This document shows, in pieces, positions 1-8,240 of a stretch of DNA of 35,146 nucleotides (positions are counted from its first letter, which is position 1; each line of letters starts with the position of its first letter). The notes under the pieces are model-generated. The model was given only the letters and a program-made list of their open reading frames with translations. It had not been told where the DNA came from and did not search any database. Origin of the DNA: Halieaceae bacterium UBA4452. GTDB taxonomy: Bacteria > Pseudomonadota > Gammaproteobacteria > Pseudomonadales > Halieaceae. The position numbers and the translations under genes are program-made. Where the stretch lies: NCBI GenBank assembly GCA_002389505.1, contig DGPA01000009.1, positions 1-35,146 on the forward strand. Direction: 5' to 3'.

Positions 1-64
1 CTGAGCAGTAAAAAAATCTGCAGCGTGTTTTTCAGTTAAACTCCCTGGGAACAGGAACGCTATC

Positions 65-1129
65 ATGGTAAAGAACTCGCTCTCTCGCAAGCTTACCACC
101 ATCGGCTTATTAGCTATGTTAAACCCAGCACCGCCCGTGGCGGGTCAGCCCGACCGACTTTTCGAACCCGCCGAACAAGATGCCAAGGGCCGGTTTATCA
201 ATTGGGATGAAGATCGGTCCAAAGTATCAATCAAGGTACGCGCGCCTTTTTTTATGCGCCGTGTCGCCTCCTCATTTATCAGTAAGCCCGGAGCGCCAAC
301 CCGAGTTCCCAATGATGGCGCCTTCCTGCGCGACAACGCCATGCACGGCGAACCAACCGCCACCTGGATAGGTCATGCGACGTTGTTAGTGCAGATGGAC
401 CATCTGACATTTCTAACCGATCCGATCTGGTCAACTACGCCAAGCCCTATACCCTTTGTTGGCCCCAATCGCTTTGTCGAGCCAGGGATTACCCTCGATG
501 ACTTACCGGCGATCGATTTTGTAATGATTTCTCATAATCATTACGACCATCTAGATCTGCCCACATTGCGCAGGCTGGCCAAACGCAATCCACAGACAGT
601 GTTCTTCGTGCCTGTCGGCAATGGCAAACTGTTGCGCAAGAATGGCATTGATCAGGTTCAGGAGATGAACTGGGGTGATACTGTCAGCTACAAGAGTGCC
701 ACTATTTACTGTCTGCCAGCCCAGCATTGGAGCAAGCGCAGTCTCACAGATACCAGAAAAGCACTATGGTCGTCTTGGGCAGTCACAGGCCCTCAGCGGC
801 GTTTTTTCTTTGCCGGTGACACTGGCTACTACTCAGGGTTTAAAGCGATCGGCGACACACTTGGACCCTTTGATCTAGCCGCCGTACCCATTGGCGCCTA
901 TGAGCCCAATGCCATGATGAAAGCCTCCCATATGAACCCTGAAGAAGCGGTACAAGCAGCGCTGGATCTCGGTGCCAATAACGCGGTGGCCATCCATTAC
1001 GGCACGTTTAACCTATCTGACGAGCCTCTCGCCGAACCCCCATTGCGCTTTAAGGCTGCCGCTGAAAATACGCCCTTGGCCAACAGCCATAGCTGGGTTT
1101 TGGATATTGGCGAGACGCGAACATTTTAA
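65..1129 (+). CDS. MBL-fold metallo-hydrolase, NAPE-PLD-like, probably exported
   Basis: This 354-residue protein belongs to the metallo-beta-lactamase fold superfamily, in the group related to N-acyl-phosphatidylethanolamine phospholipase D (COG2220 type). Visible metal-binding and fold motifs are WIGHATLL (101-108), the HNHYDH signature (157-162), H221, GDTGY (251-255), H289 and HYGTF from H311. Residues 8-27 form a weakly hydrophobic stretch after a Lys/Arg-rich start and end in a VAG-like cleavage site, so export to the periplasm is likely but not certain. The ATG is preceded by AGGAA at 53-57, a good ribosome site. It stands alone, convergent with the cyclophilin gene. The substrate cannot be told from sequence; a phospholipase D-type activity is family inference only. 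Confidence 0.85.
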   Translation: MVKNSLSRKLTTIGLLAMLNPAPPVAGQPDRLFEPAEQDAKGRFINWDEDRSKVSIKVRAPFFMRRVASSFISKPGAPTRVPNDGAFLRDNAMHGEPTATWIGHATLLVQMDHLTFLTDPIWSTTPSPIPFVGPNRFVEPGITLDDLPAIDFVMISHNHYDHLDLPTLRRLAKRNPQTVFFVPVGNGKLLRKNGIDQVQEMNWGDTVSYKSATIYCLPAQHWSKRSLTDTRKALWSSWAVTGPQRRFFFAGDTGYYSGFKAIGDTLGPFDLAAVPIGAYEPNAMMKASHMNPEEAVQAALDLGANNAVAIHYGTFNLSDEPLAEPPLRFKAAAENTPLANSHSWVLDIGETRTF

Positions 1130-1240
1130 ACCAGTGACCTGAGCAGGTGTCGCCGACCTTACTACCCGGAAAGGCTACAGTCGGAGTGTCCCGACCCTGT
1201 CTGATAAGCGCGATTGTATTGAGATAAGTGCTGGGATGGA

Positions 1241-1861
1241 TCAAGGAGCGGCGACTCGCGTGGCCGAGTTGACGATGATCGGCTCAACGGGAACATCGTT
1301 GAATGGCGCTTGTCCTTGGGTAGTGGTGGCGAGGGCGCGGCCGGTTTTGGCCGTGGCTATAAAATCGACGACGTCCATCCCGTTAACCACTTCGGCAAAG
1401 ACTGCGTAGCCAGGCTTGCCCGGGGACCAGTCCAGCCGAAGATTACTCCGCTGGTTGATAAAAAATTGCGCCGATGCTGAGTCGGGGTCACTCGTCCGTG
1501 CCATGGCAACGGTGCCGCGGACGTTGTGCACTCTATTCTTGCTTTCATTGACAATGGCATCGCCAGTGGGTTTTTCCACCATGTCCACATCAAAACCACC
1601 ACCCTGAACCATAAACCGATTGATGACCCGATGAAAAACCGTGTTGTCATAATGACCGCTGTCAACGTAGCGCAGAAAATTTGCCACGGTAATGGGGGCT
1701 TTGTCGGCATACAGTTTAAGCGTGATATTGCCCATGTTGGTCGTTAAAAGAACATACGGTGTGTCGCTGTCCGGCGTTGCTGCGTCGGTGGCGTAGGCGG
1801 TACTCCCGAGACCGATCGTTAGAGCCATGGCAAGAATGACTTGAGTACAAAGTGACTTCAT
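1241..1861 (-). CDS. Peptidylprolyl isomerase, cyclophilin type, periplasmic
   Basis: A 206-residue cyclophilin that would catalyse cis-trans isomerisation of X-Pro bonds in exported proteins. A signal peptide is visible (basic MKSL start, hydrophobic ILAMALTIGLGS, cleavage near AYA, about residue 24). The catalytic region shows FHRVI with the key Arg at 78, VQGGGF (85-90), the ASAQFFIN block (129-136) and GYAVFAEV (151-158). The length is that of an exported PpiA-like enzyme. A GAGGAA ribosome site lies just upstream. It is the last gene of a minus-strand operon: only 12 nt separate it from the SH3-domain gene, which fits an envelope-folding role. The family call is near certain; the specific name (ppiA or other) is not. 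Confidence 0.93.
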   Translation of the reverse strand: MKSLCTQVILAMALTIGLGSTAYATDAATPDSDTPYVLLTTNMGNITLKLYADKAPITVANFLRYVDSGHYDNTVFHRVINRFMVQGGGFDVDMVEKPTGDAIVNESKNRVHNVRGTVAMARTSDPDSASAQFFINQRSNLRLDWSPGKPGYAVFAEVVNGMDVVDFIATAKTGRALATTTQGQAPFNDVPVEPIIVNSATRVAAP

Positions 1862-1873
1862 CGTTGTGTTTCC

Positions 1874-2569
1874 TCAGCTCCAGCCAGTGGAGCGGCGTTT
1901 TTTGGGTAGTAGACTGGGACCAAATACCGCAATGATAATCCCCAACAGCACGGCCAAGGCGCCATCGATGATCTGAATGTTGGTAAGGCGATCTTGTAAG
2001 CGTAAGTTTTCCAGTCGCAGTAGCTCTTTGTCCGCGCGCAGACTTTCTAATTCCTGAAGCAGGGTCCTATTTTGCTCATCTAAGGTGATGGCTGCACTCG
2101 AGACCCGCTTTATATCGGTAAGCGCTTCGGTAGTGGTGGCGAGTTCGCGCTGTAGTGCGTCAATAGTCTGTCCGGCTTCATACGCGGTAGATGCGGTTGT
2201 TGACAGCGAGGCACGCATTTTTTCTCGATCAGCGTCAAGGACCGTTAACTGTTTCTCGAGGGCTGCGACGCGCATGGCTGCTGGTGGGTCGATTTGGATA
2301 AACTCCGACCGCATCCAGCCTCGAGTTCCACCGACAGTTTCCACTTCGGTCCAGCTGTCATCTGGGGAGCGTTGAAAAGTGGTAATAGCCGTACCTGAAG
2401 GGACTCCCTTATGAAGAATTCGGTAGTCACCCCCAGCGCCGCTGCGAATAGGGACAAATAGTTTGTCGCCAACATAGCGCGTATCTTGGGCAATACTGGT
2501 TTGAGCGACGCATAGCTGAAGGACGAGAGTAATGGCCGTAAAGCGCAAACAGTGGAGCAGTAAGGGCAT
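1874..2569 (-). CDS. SH3-domain membrane protein, TIGR04211/YgiM-like
   Basis: This 231-residue protein has the four-part layout of the YgiM/TIGR04211 family. It has a signal peptide (residues 1 to about 27, ending SIAQ), a bacterial SH3 domain (about 29-94, with VPIRSGAGGDYRI and the GWMRSEFI end), a long heptad-rich coiled coil (about 96-195) and a single C-terminal membrane helix (about 199-219, IIDGALAVLLGIIIAVFG) with a basic KKRR tail on the cytoplasmic side. The topology therefore places the SH3 domain and coiled coil in the periplasm. Function is unknown; SH3b domains often bind peptidoglycan peptides, which would suit an envelope role, but that is inference. It sits 24 nt after yciB and 12 nt before the cyclophilin gene. 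Confidence 0.85.
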   Translation of the reverse strand: MPLLLHCLRFTAITLVLQLCVAQTSIAQDTRYVGDKLFVPIRSGAGGDYRILHKGVPSGTAITTFQRSPDDSWTEVETVGGTRGWMRSEFIQIDPPAAMRVAALEKQLTVLDADREKMRASLSTTASTAYEAGQTIDALQRELATTTEALTDIKRVSSAAITLDEQNRTLLQELESLRADKELLRLENLRLQDRLTNIQIIDGALAVLLGIIIAVFGPSLLPKKRRSTGWS

Positions 2570-2593
2570 TGTCTTTTCCTCGATGGAACTGGC

Positions 2594-3202
2594 TTAGGGG
2601 TGAAATTCAGTGTCGACCGATCCAGGGTGAGTGCCTTTTTTGAGCGACGGGCTAATCATCAATACGGTGATGACCATTATAAACAGTGTGAAGCCAATAC
2701 TCGAGTAGAGTTTGTAGGACACCCATGTTGATTCTTCAAATTGATAAGCGACAAATAAGTTCAGCGCCCCTACAACACAAAAGTGGGCGACCCACACCCA
2801 GCACACGCGCGCCCAGGATGCGGCAGGTAGTGACAGCTGCGAACCCATGACGCGTTCCAGTAGATTTCGCTCGCCAATAAATTGAGAGGCGGCGAAGGCG
2901 ATAGCCATTCCCCAATTAATAATACTGGGTTTCCACTGAATAAATAGTTCATTGCGCAGTAATAAAGTAGCGCCGCCAAACACGATCACTGCAGCACTCG
3001 TCCATAACAGGCGTTTCTCTAGCTCTCCAGATATCAGCCAGACCAAGGGTAGCTGGAGTAACGTTGCGCCAATAAGGACACCAGTAGCGGTAAAGATGCC
3101 ATCGATAGTGTAGCTGATGCCCAAAACGTCAAGCTGCTGACCGTCCATTTGATAGACCACAAAAAATAAAATAATGGGGATAAATTCAATTATTTGTTTC
3201 AT
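2594..3202 (-). CDS. yciB: Inner membrane protein YciB (septation protein A family)
   Basis: A 202-residue polytopic membrane protein with about five hydrophobic helices. The start (KQIIEFIPIILFFVVYQMDG) and the STWVSYKLYSSIGFTLFIMV segment are typical of YciB/IspZ. In E. coli YciB is an inner membrane protein linked to cell elongation, division and envelope integrity. I chose the ATG at 3202 rather than the TTG one codon upstream because AAGGA lies at good distance before the ATG. It is the first gene of the yciB, SH3-protein, cyclophilin operon and is divergent from the PHP-domain gene, with about 80 nt between them. YciB next to PHP, YciO and ScpA genes is common in gammaproteobacteria. 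Confidence 0.93.
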   Translation of the reverse strand: MKQIIEFIPIILFFVVYQMDGQQLDVLGISYTIDGIFTATGVLIGATLLQLPLVWLISGELEKRLLWTSAAVIVFGGATLLLRNELFIQWKPSIINWGMAIAFAASQFIGERNLLERVMGSQLSLPAASWARVCWVWVAHFCVVGALNLFVAYQFEESTWVSYKLYSSIGFTLFIMVITVLMISPSLKKGTHPGSVDTEFHP

Positions 3203-3283
3203 CAATGCGTCCTTGGTGGATGTCTGGGGACAGGAAAGAGGACTGATCTCTGTTACCCTAGACAGTGTACCTGCAAATGCTGA

Positions 3284-4120
3284 GTGTTAACGACCTTGTT
3301 AATTGATTTCCACACCCATAGTTCCGCGTCCGACGGAGACTTGGCGCCCCGAGTGCTGCTTGAGCGAGCGATCGCGGCCGGGGTCACCGCTATGGCTATC
3401 ACCGATCACGATTCTATAGCCGGTTATCAGGCAGTACAGTCGTCAACTGGGTCGTCCATTCAACTCATCTCAGGGGTGGAAATGTCGTGTGTATGGGGCG
3501 CCACTACTATTCATGTGGTGGGTTTGGGGTTCGACCCTCAAAGCCCCGTCATGGATAGCGCCTTGGATGCGCTACACAACGCGAGGCGCGAGCGGTCGGT
3601 GACAATTGCCGAGCGCCTTGCGAGTCGGCAAGTAGTAGGGGCTCTCGAGGGAGCCCGGGCGGTTGCTGGAGAGTCACAAATTGGACGCCCTCATTTTGCG
3701 CGCTGGATGGTCAGCGAGGGCTACGTGCCAGACATGAACACGGCTTTCAAAAAATACTTGGGTCAAGGTAAATTGGGTGATGTAAAAACATTTTGGCCGA
3801 GTCTCAATGAGGTGGTAGGCGCGATTAGCGATGCAGGCGGACTAGCCATACTGGCTCATCCACTTAAATACTCCTTTACACGCATGAAGTTAGGGGGGTT
3901 GTGTAACGCCTTTAAAGACGCGGGGGGGGTAGCACTGGAAGTACTCAACGGCCGACAGACACCTGCAGATACTAGCCAACTGAAACAGCTGGCTAGTCAC
4001 TGGGGTTTGCAGATCTCCGCGGGCAGTGACTTCCATCGAGAGTGGCAATACGGTGCTGAGCTGGGGGTGGACACAGCGATTGCTGGTACTATGCCCGCCG
4101 TTTGGGAGCACTTACTGTGA
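3284..4120 (+). CDS. yciV: PHP-domain phosphoesterase, RNase AM (YciV) family
   Basis: A 278-residue PHP-domain metallophosphoesterase. Its E. coli relative YciV (RNase AM, also described as a 3',5'-nucleoside bisphosphate phosphatase) trims rRNA 5' ends and hydrolyses short oligoribonucleotides. Metal ligands visible are HTH with D17 in HTHSSASDGD (H10, H12, D17), ITDHD (D41, H42, D43), E66 in SGVEMS, ILAHPLKYS, and the C-terminal GSDFH. The start used is GTG at 3284; a TTG at 3296 is possible and would leave only three residues before the first His ligand. It is the first gene of the operon with yciO, scpA, scpB and rluB, overlapping yciO by 4 nt. Metal-dependent phosphoesterase is certain; substrate is by homology. 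Confidence 0.9.
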   Translation: MLTTLLIDFHTHSSASDGDLAPRVLLERAIAAGVTAMAITDHDSIAGYQAVQSSTGSSIQLISGVEMSCVWGATTIHVVGLGFDPQSPVMDSALDALHNARRERSVTIAERLASRQVVGALEGARAVAGESQIGRPHFARWMVSEGYVPDMNTAFKKYLGQGKLGDVKTFWPSLNEVVGAISDAGGLAILAHPLKYSFTRMKLGGLCNAFKDAGGVALEVLNGRQTPADTSQLKQLASHWGLQISAGSDFHREWQYGAELGVDTAIAGTMPAVWEHLL

Positions 4121-4734
4121 GTCAATTTTTTGCTATTCACCCAGACAACCCTCAGGCGCGATTAGTGCGCCAAGCAGTTGATATCATCCGCCGAGGCGGG
4201 GTGGTTGCCTATCCCACAGACTCTGCCTATGCCCTCGGATGCCACATCGGCGATAAGCAGGCCATGGAAAGGATTCGGCGTATTCGCACCCTCGATGATC
4301 ATCATAATTTCACGCTGATGTGTCGCGATTTATCAGAGCTGGGTACCTATGCCAGGGTCGACAACGCGGCTTATCGCCTTATTCGCCAGAAAACCCCCGG
4401 CCCCTTTACGTTTATCTTGGAGGCCACTGCGGAGGTGCCAAAACGGCTGTTGCATCCTAAACGCAAAACCATCGGGTTGCGGGTGCCCGATAACGCGATC
4501 ACTCAAGCGCTCCTCGCCGAGCTGGCGGAGCCCATGATGAGTGTGACCTTGGTGATGCCCAATGATGATTATCCGCTGACTGACCCCTACGACATCCGAG
4601 ACACCTTGGAGCACGTGATCGAATTAGTGATCGATGGGGGTTTTTGTGGACTTGAACCGACTTCGGTCGTCGATTTGACGGGTTTACGACCCAACGTCTT
4701 ACGCGAAGGTCTTGGTGATGTCACCAATCTGTAA
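4117..4734 (+). CDS. yciO: YciO, Sua5/YrdC-fold protein
   Basis: A 205-residue member of the Sua5/YciO/YrdC family, the fold that makes threonylcarbamoyl-AMP for tRNA t6A. Family blocks are GGVVAYPTDSAYALGC, HNFTLMCRDLSELGTYA, TPGPFTFILEAT and the KRKTIGLRVP motif. The match to E. coli YciO runs from the first residues (SQFFAIHPDNPQ) to the C-terminal REGLGDV, which separates it from TsaC. Because YciO is distinct from TsaC, its cellular role is uncertain. I set the start at GTG 4117, which overlaps the previous stop codon as GTGA, instead of an in-frame TTG at 4102, because the known YciO N-terminus begins exactly there. Translational coupling to the PHP gene is likely. Confidence 0.92.
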   Translation: MSQFFAIHPDNPQARLVRQAVDIIRRGGVVAYPTDSAYALGCHIGDKQAMERIRRIRTLDDHHNFTLMCRDLSELGTYARVDNAAYRLIRQKTPGPFTFILEATAEVPKRLLHPKRKTIGLRVPDNAITQALLAELAEPMMSVTLVMPNDDYPLTDPYDIRDTLEHVIELVIDGGFCGLEPTSVVDLTGLRPNVLREGLGDVTNL

Positions 4735-4779
4735 CAATAACGATAGATCGCTCGGCTGGGGGATCCCGCAACGCGCTGC

Positions 4780-5697
4780 ATGGGGTATGATGGCGGTGTG
4801 AACGAGCAACCCACCAATAACAGCGAATCCTCGACGGAGCGGCCCGAACAGGACAGGGCTCCTACGGATAAGTTGCGGCCATCGGAAAGTGTCGAACGAC
4901 GAGAGAACCGGCCGCAACAGGGTGAAATGCCCTTTGCGATTGTTATGGGAGAGGTGATGACTGAGCTCCCCAAAGATTTATACATTCCACCGAGGGCATT
5001 GGAGATAATACTCGAAGCGTTTGAGGGACCCCTCGATCTCCTGCTGTATCTCATTCGCCGGCAAAATATTGATATTCTCGATGTTGACGTATCAGCCATC
5101 ACCGAGCAGTACATGCGCTATGTGGAACTTATGGACGCCATGCAGTTTGAGCTAGCCGCTGAATATTTACTGATGGCTGCTATGCTGGCGGAGATTAAAT
5201 CGCGCATGCTATTGCCTCGTTCAACAACAATGGAAGAGGAGGAGGAGGACCCCCGAGCCAATCTGATCCGTCGTCTGCAGGAATATGAGCGCTTTAAGAA
5301 GGCAGCAGAGGATATCGAGGCGTTGCCGCGTTTGGAGCGCGACACTTGGGTGGCTGCCATTCAACCACCGGAATTAAAGCGTGAGCGACCGTTACCAGAT
5401 CTCGATATGAAGGAGCTGTTGTTGGCATTAGGAGAAGTGCTCAAACGAGCAGATATGTTTGAAAGCCACCGAATTCAAAGAGAATCACTCTCTACCCGCG
5501 AACGGATGTCGGATGTCTTGGAGGCGCTGCGTGACAAAAATTTTGTGCCTTTTGTCGCATTATTTACCGTCGAAGAGGGTCGACTGGGGGTGGTGGTGAC
5601 ATTTTTGGCGCTGATGGAACTGATTAAGGAGTCCTTGGTGGAAATTGTGCAGACCGAGGGTTTTGGCCCGATTCATGTAAAGGCGAGAACGGAATAA
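4780..5697 (+). CDS. scpA: Segregation and condensation protein A
   Basis: ScpA is the kleisin of the SMC-ScpAB complex that condenses and helps segregate the chromosome. The core is clear: LYIPP (68-71 region), FEGPLDLLLYLIRRQNIDIL (81-100), then ELAAEYLLMAAMLAEIKS and MLLPR, followed by the C-terminal winged-helix part. The first 50 residues are charged, low in complexity and rich in Glu, Arg, Pro and Ser. The start is uncertain: ATG 4780 is given, but GTG 4798 and ATG 4927 (before PFAIVMGE) are in frame, and the last corresponds to where conservation seems to begin. It is followed directly by scpB, sharing one base (TAATG), as expected for partners made together. Confidence 0.93.
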   Translation: MGYDGGVNEQPTNNSESSTERPEQDRAPTDKLRPSESVERRENRPQQGEMPFAIVMGEVMTELPKDLYIPPRALEIILEAFEGPLDLLLYLIRRQNIDILDVDVSAITEQYMRYVELMDAMQFELAAEYLLMAAMLAEIKSRMLLPRSTTMEEEEEDPRANLIRRLQEYERFKKAAEDIEALPRLERDTWVAAIQPPELKRERPLPDLDMKELLLALGEVLKRADMFESHRIQRESLSTRERMSDVLEALRDKNFVPFVALFTVEEGRLGVVVTFLALMELIKESLVEIVQTEGFGPIHVKARTE

Positions 5698-6473
5698 TGT
5701 CGGAGATGGGGCTGGTACAAATTCTTGAGGGTGCATTAATGGCGGCGGGAGAGCCCTTGTCATTAAAGCGCTTGAGTCAATTGTTCGATGAGTTCGAACG
5801 ACCTGCCACTGAGGATATTAAGGCCGCTTTGGCCGATGTGAACGAGCGTTGTGATGGTCGTGGCTATGAGTTAGTGCAGGTGGCCAGCGGTTACCGCTTT
5901 CAGGTGAGGCAAAACCTAGCCACCTGGGTGGGGCGGTTATGGCATGAGCGACCTCAACGGTACTCGCGAGCACTCCTAGAGACCTTATCGCTTATTGCCT
6001 ACCGACAGCCGATTACCCGGGGTGAAATTGAAGGGGTCCGAGGTGTTGCGGTTAGTTCTACCATTGTCAAAACGCTTCATGAGCGCGAGTGGATACGAGT
6101 GGTGGGACATCGTGATGTACCCGGTCGCCCAGCCATGTACGCTACGACGCGGCAATTTCTCGATTATTTCAATCTACAATCACTGGAAGATCTACCACCC
6201 CTGGCAGATATTAAAGAGCTTGATAACCTCTCTGGTGATTTAGAGCTCGTAGTTCCCGGTGGAAACAACCCCCCCGGTGAGGGGGCCGACAGTAGTGATG
6301 CCGAGGTTACTATTCAACTACCTACTGAAGCGCCGTTGAATGAGATCGACCCGGCGCGGGAAAGCATTGAAGCTTCAGACCTAGAGTCTGGGCCATTACA
6401 CGCTGCCGAAGCGTCGATAGAGGAAGATTGGAGTGAAGAACTCGAACAACAACCCCCAGAAGAAAAGCGTTAA
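5697..6473 (+). CDS. scpB: Segregation and condensation protein B
   Basis: ScpB (258 residues) dimerises and binds ScpA in the SMC condensin complex. Family features are two winged-helix domains, with LVQVASGYRFQVRQ and ALLETLSLIAYRQPITRGEIEGVRGVAV in the first 130 residues, then HRDVPGRPAMYATT and a conserved FLDYFNLQSLEDLPPL. After about residue 180 the protein becomes acidic and low in complexity, an unstructured tail of variable length in this family. The start ATG overlaps the scpA stop by one base. The tail coding region overlaps the rluB start by about 40 nt. The scpA-scpB-rluB order is widespread in gammaproteobacteria. Confidence 0.95.
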   Translation: MSEMGLVQILEGALMAAGEPLSLKRLSQLFDEFERPATEDIKAALADVNERCDGRGYELVQVASGYRFQVRQNLATWVGRLWHERPQRYSRALLETLSLIAYRQPITRGEIEGVRGVAVSSTIVKTLHEREWIRVVGHRDVPGRPAMYATTRQFLDYFNLQSLEDLPPLADIKELDNLSGDLELVVPGGNNPPGEGADSSDAEVTIQLPTEAPLNEIDPARESIEASDLESGPLHAAEASIEEDWSEELEQQPPEEKR

Positions 6474-7440
6474 CAAAACGTCAGACAAACGCGCAAAGAA
6501 AAAGTCAGCCAGGACTTCCTCGAAGACATCGCCAAAAGCGGTGGCGCAGCCATTTATCCCCACCGATAGCGACCGCCTCCCGGGTGAAAAGCTGCAAAAG
6601 GCCTTGGCGCGAGCAGGCATTGGCTCACGTCGAGAAATGGAGCGCTGGATAGACAGTGGTCGTATTCAAGTGGATGGCAAGACGGCCTCATTAGGTGATC
6701 GCGTTTATCCACAGCAGCTGATCAAAGTAGATGGCAAGCCCATCGACGTCAGCGAAGGGCAACACGTCAGATGTTTGCTCTATCACAAGCCGGTGGGTGA
6801 GGTGTGTTCAAGAAAAGACCCGGAAGGTCGGCGTACGGTATTTGACTCGCTGCCAGCGTTAAAGTCTGGCCGATGGATTGTCATTGGCCGCCTTGACTAC
6901 ACTACGTCAGGCCTGCTGCTGTTTACCACTGACGGAGAGCTGGCCAACGTATTGATGCACCCCTCAAGCATGATAGAGCGCGAATATCTGGTACGGGTGA
7001 TGGGCGACGTTAGCCCTAACATTATCGATACCTTAAAAAAAGGCGTTATGCTCGATGATGGCCCAGCTCGATTTGCCGATGTGGTTGACGGTGGTGGTGA
7101 GGGAATAAATCGTTGGTTTTATGTCGTACTCATGGAGGGGCGGAATCGCGAGGTGCGCCGCCTATGGGAGTCACAAGGGTTAACGGTATCTCGTCTCAAG
7201 CGTGTCCGCTATGGGAGTGTGTTTATTCCCTCGAAGCTCAAACAAGGTGAGTGGTTGGAGTTACCCAGAAAAGACGTTGACGTGCTCTATGGTATGGCTG
7301 ACATGCCACCAAAGATAGCCCAAGCGCGCAGCGTGAAGGAGCAGGAGAAACTCGATCGCTTATCGAAAAAATCGGGGCGGAAAACGCATCGACGCATGTT
7401 TGACGGTGACAATCGATTTGAGCGCCGCAAAAAAAAATAG
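6433..7440 (+). CDS. rluB: 23S rRNA pseudouridine synthase RluB
   Basis: A 335-residue RsuA/RluB-family pseudouridine synthase, which in E. coli modifies U2605 of 23S rRNA. An S4 RNA-binding domain (about 50-97: EKLQKALARAGIGSRREMER) precedes the catalytic domain with GRLDYTTSGLLLFTTDGEL, where D155 is the nucleophile. REYLVRV and EGRNREVRRLWE are further family blocks. The N-terminal 45 and C-terminal 30 residues are very Lys/Arg-rich, as in other RluB proteins, and probably contact rRNA. The GTG start at 6433 lies inside scpB with AGGAAG upstream; GTG 6541 is an in-frame alternative without overlap but with a poorer ribosome site. Last gene of the yciV-rluB operon, convergent with yciK. Confidence 0.94.
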   Translation: MKNSNNNPQKKSVNKTSDKRAKKKSARTSSKTSPKAVAQPFIPTDSDRLPGEKLQKALARAGIGSRREMERWIDSGRIQVDGKTASLGDRVYPQQLIKVDGKPIDVSEGQHVRCLLYHKPVGEVCSRKDPEGRRTVFDSLPALKSGRWIVIGRLDYTTSGLLLFTTDGELANVLMHPSSMIEREYLVRVMGDVSPNIIDTLKKGVMLDDGPARFADVVDGGGEGINRWFYVVLMEGRNREVRRLWESQGLTVSRLKRVRYGSVFIPSKLKQGEWLELPRKDVDVLYGMADMPPKIAQARSVKEQEKLDRLSKKSGRKTHRRMFDGDNRFERRKKK

Positions 7441-7450
7441 ACCCGCGATG

Positions 7451-7497
7451 AGCCAGTAGGCCTCAGAAGCACAGCATGGGTCCAAGCCTACTGGGCT
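7451..7497. terminator. Inverted repeat at the rluB/yciK convergent junction
   Basis: AGCCAGTAGGC at 7451-7461 can pair with GCCTACTGGGCT at 7486-7497 (seven continuous pairs, then four more around one bulged base), leaving a 24-nt loop. It sits between two convergent genes and slightly enters the end of yciK, so it could stop transcription from both sides. No T-run follows on either strand, so it is not a canonical intrinsic terminator. Confidence 0.3.
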
Positions 7498-8240
7498 GAG
7501 AGCGCCTGGCCGTTGAGCCCGATGCTGGCTGAGCTCAGCAGATATAGCCAAGTGGGCGTTAGCGTTTCGGGATCTGGGTTGCTGGTCGGAGGCTCTGCTG
7601 GGTAGGCCGTGCGACGCATTGATGTGTTCACCGCGCCGGGATTTATACTATTTACTCGAATATTACTGGTGTTGCCCAGCTCATCGGCCAGCACCTGCAT
7701 CATGCCCTCAGTAGCAAATTTTGATGCTGCATAAGCGCCCCAAAAAGCGCGGCCTTTACGCCCCACCCCCGAGCTAGTAAATAAAACGGAGGCCTCCGGT
7801 GCCTCGTTGAGTAATGGCAGCATGGTCTGGGTAAGCATGAACGCTGCATTGACATTGACTTGCATGACTTGGTGCCAGATGGCGCTGCTGGTTTGTGTCA
7901 TGGCTTTCCGATCACCCAGCAGCCCCGCACTGTGAACTAGGCCATCGAGTTTGCCTACACTGGCATTAAGTTCTTCACGTAGGTCACACAGCGCATCGTG
8001 ACTCACCTGGCCTAGATCGCAGGGAATAATGCCAGGTGTACGGCCGCCCTCGAGCATGATGTAATCATAGCAGGCCGCTAATTTTTCTTCGGTGCGGCCC
8101 AGTAAGAGTACCTCCGCACCGTGTCGTGCACAGGCAATGGCGACTGCTTTACCGATACCATCGCCGGCACCGGTGATCAGAATAGTTTTGCCGGCGAGCT
8201 CATGTTGCGTAGCTTGCCAACTAGCGGGAACAACAGTCAC
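7488..8240 (-). CDS. yciK: SDR-family oxidoreductase YciK
   Basis: A 250-residue short-chain dehydrogenase/reductase. The NAD(P)-binding motif TGAGDGIG is at 23-30, the LVHSAG segment at 101-106, and the catalytic Ser157, Tyr170 and Lys174 are in place (FTSSG and YAASK). Its length and its position after ubiG and mupP match YciK of Pseudomonas and E. coli, an enzyme with no firmly assigned substrate. The start is GTG 8240, overlapping the mupP stop by 4 nt, which points to translational coupling. It closes the minus-strand operon that begins with the deaminase gene. Confidence 0.92.
   Translation of the reverse strand: MTVVPASWQATQHELAGKTILITGAGDGIGKAVAIACARHGAEVLLLGRTEEKLAACYDYIMLEGGRTPGIIPCDLGQVSHDALCDLREELNASVGKLDGLVHSAGLLGDRKAMTQTSSAIWHQVMQVNVNAAFMLTQTMLPLLNEAPEASVLFTSSGVGRKGRAFWGAYAASKFATEGMMQVLADELGNTSNIRVNSINPGAVNTSMRRTAYPAEPPTSNPDPETLTPTWLYLLSSASIGLNGQALSAQ

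Noticed and set aside
1130..1240. GTCGG/CCGAC hairpin between the hydrolase and cyclophilin genes as terminator
   Set aside because: Only five base pairs, bulged beyond that, and no T-run on either strand.
4587..5114. Minus-strand open frame of 175 codons over the yciO/scpA junction
   Set aside because: Ser/Arg-rich shadow of two conserved genes with no known motif.
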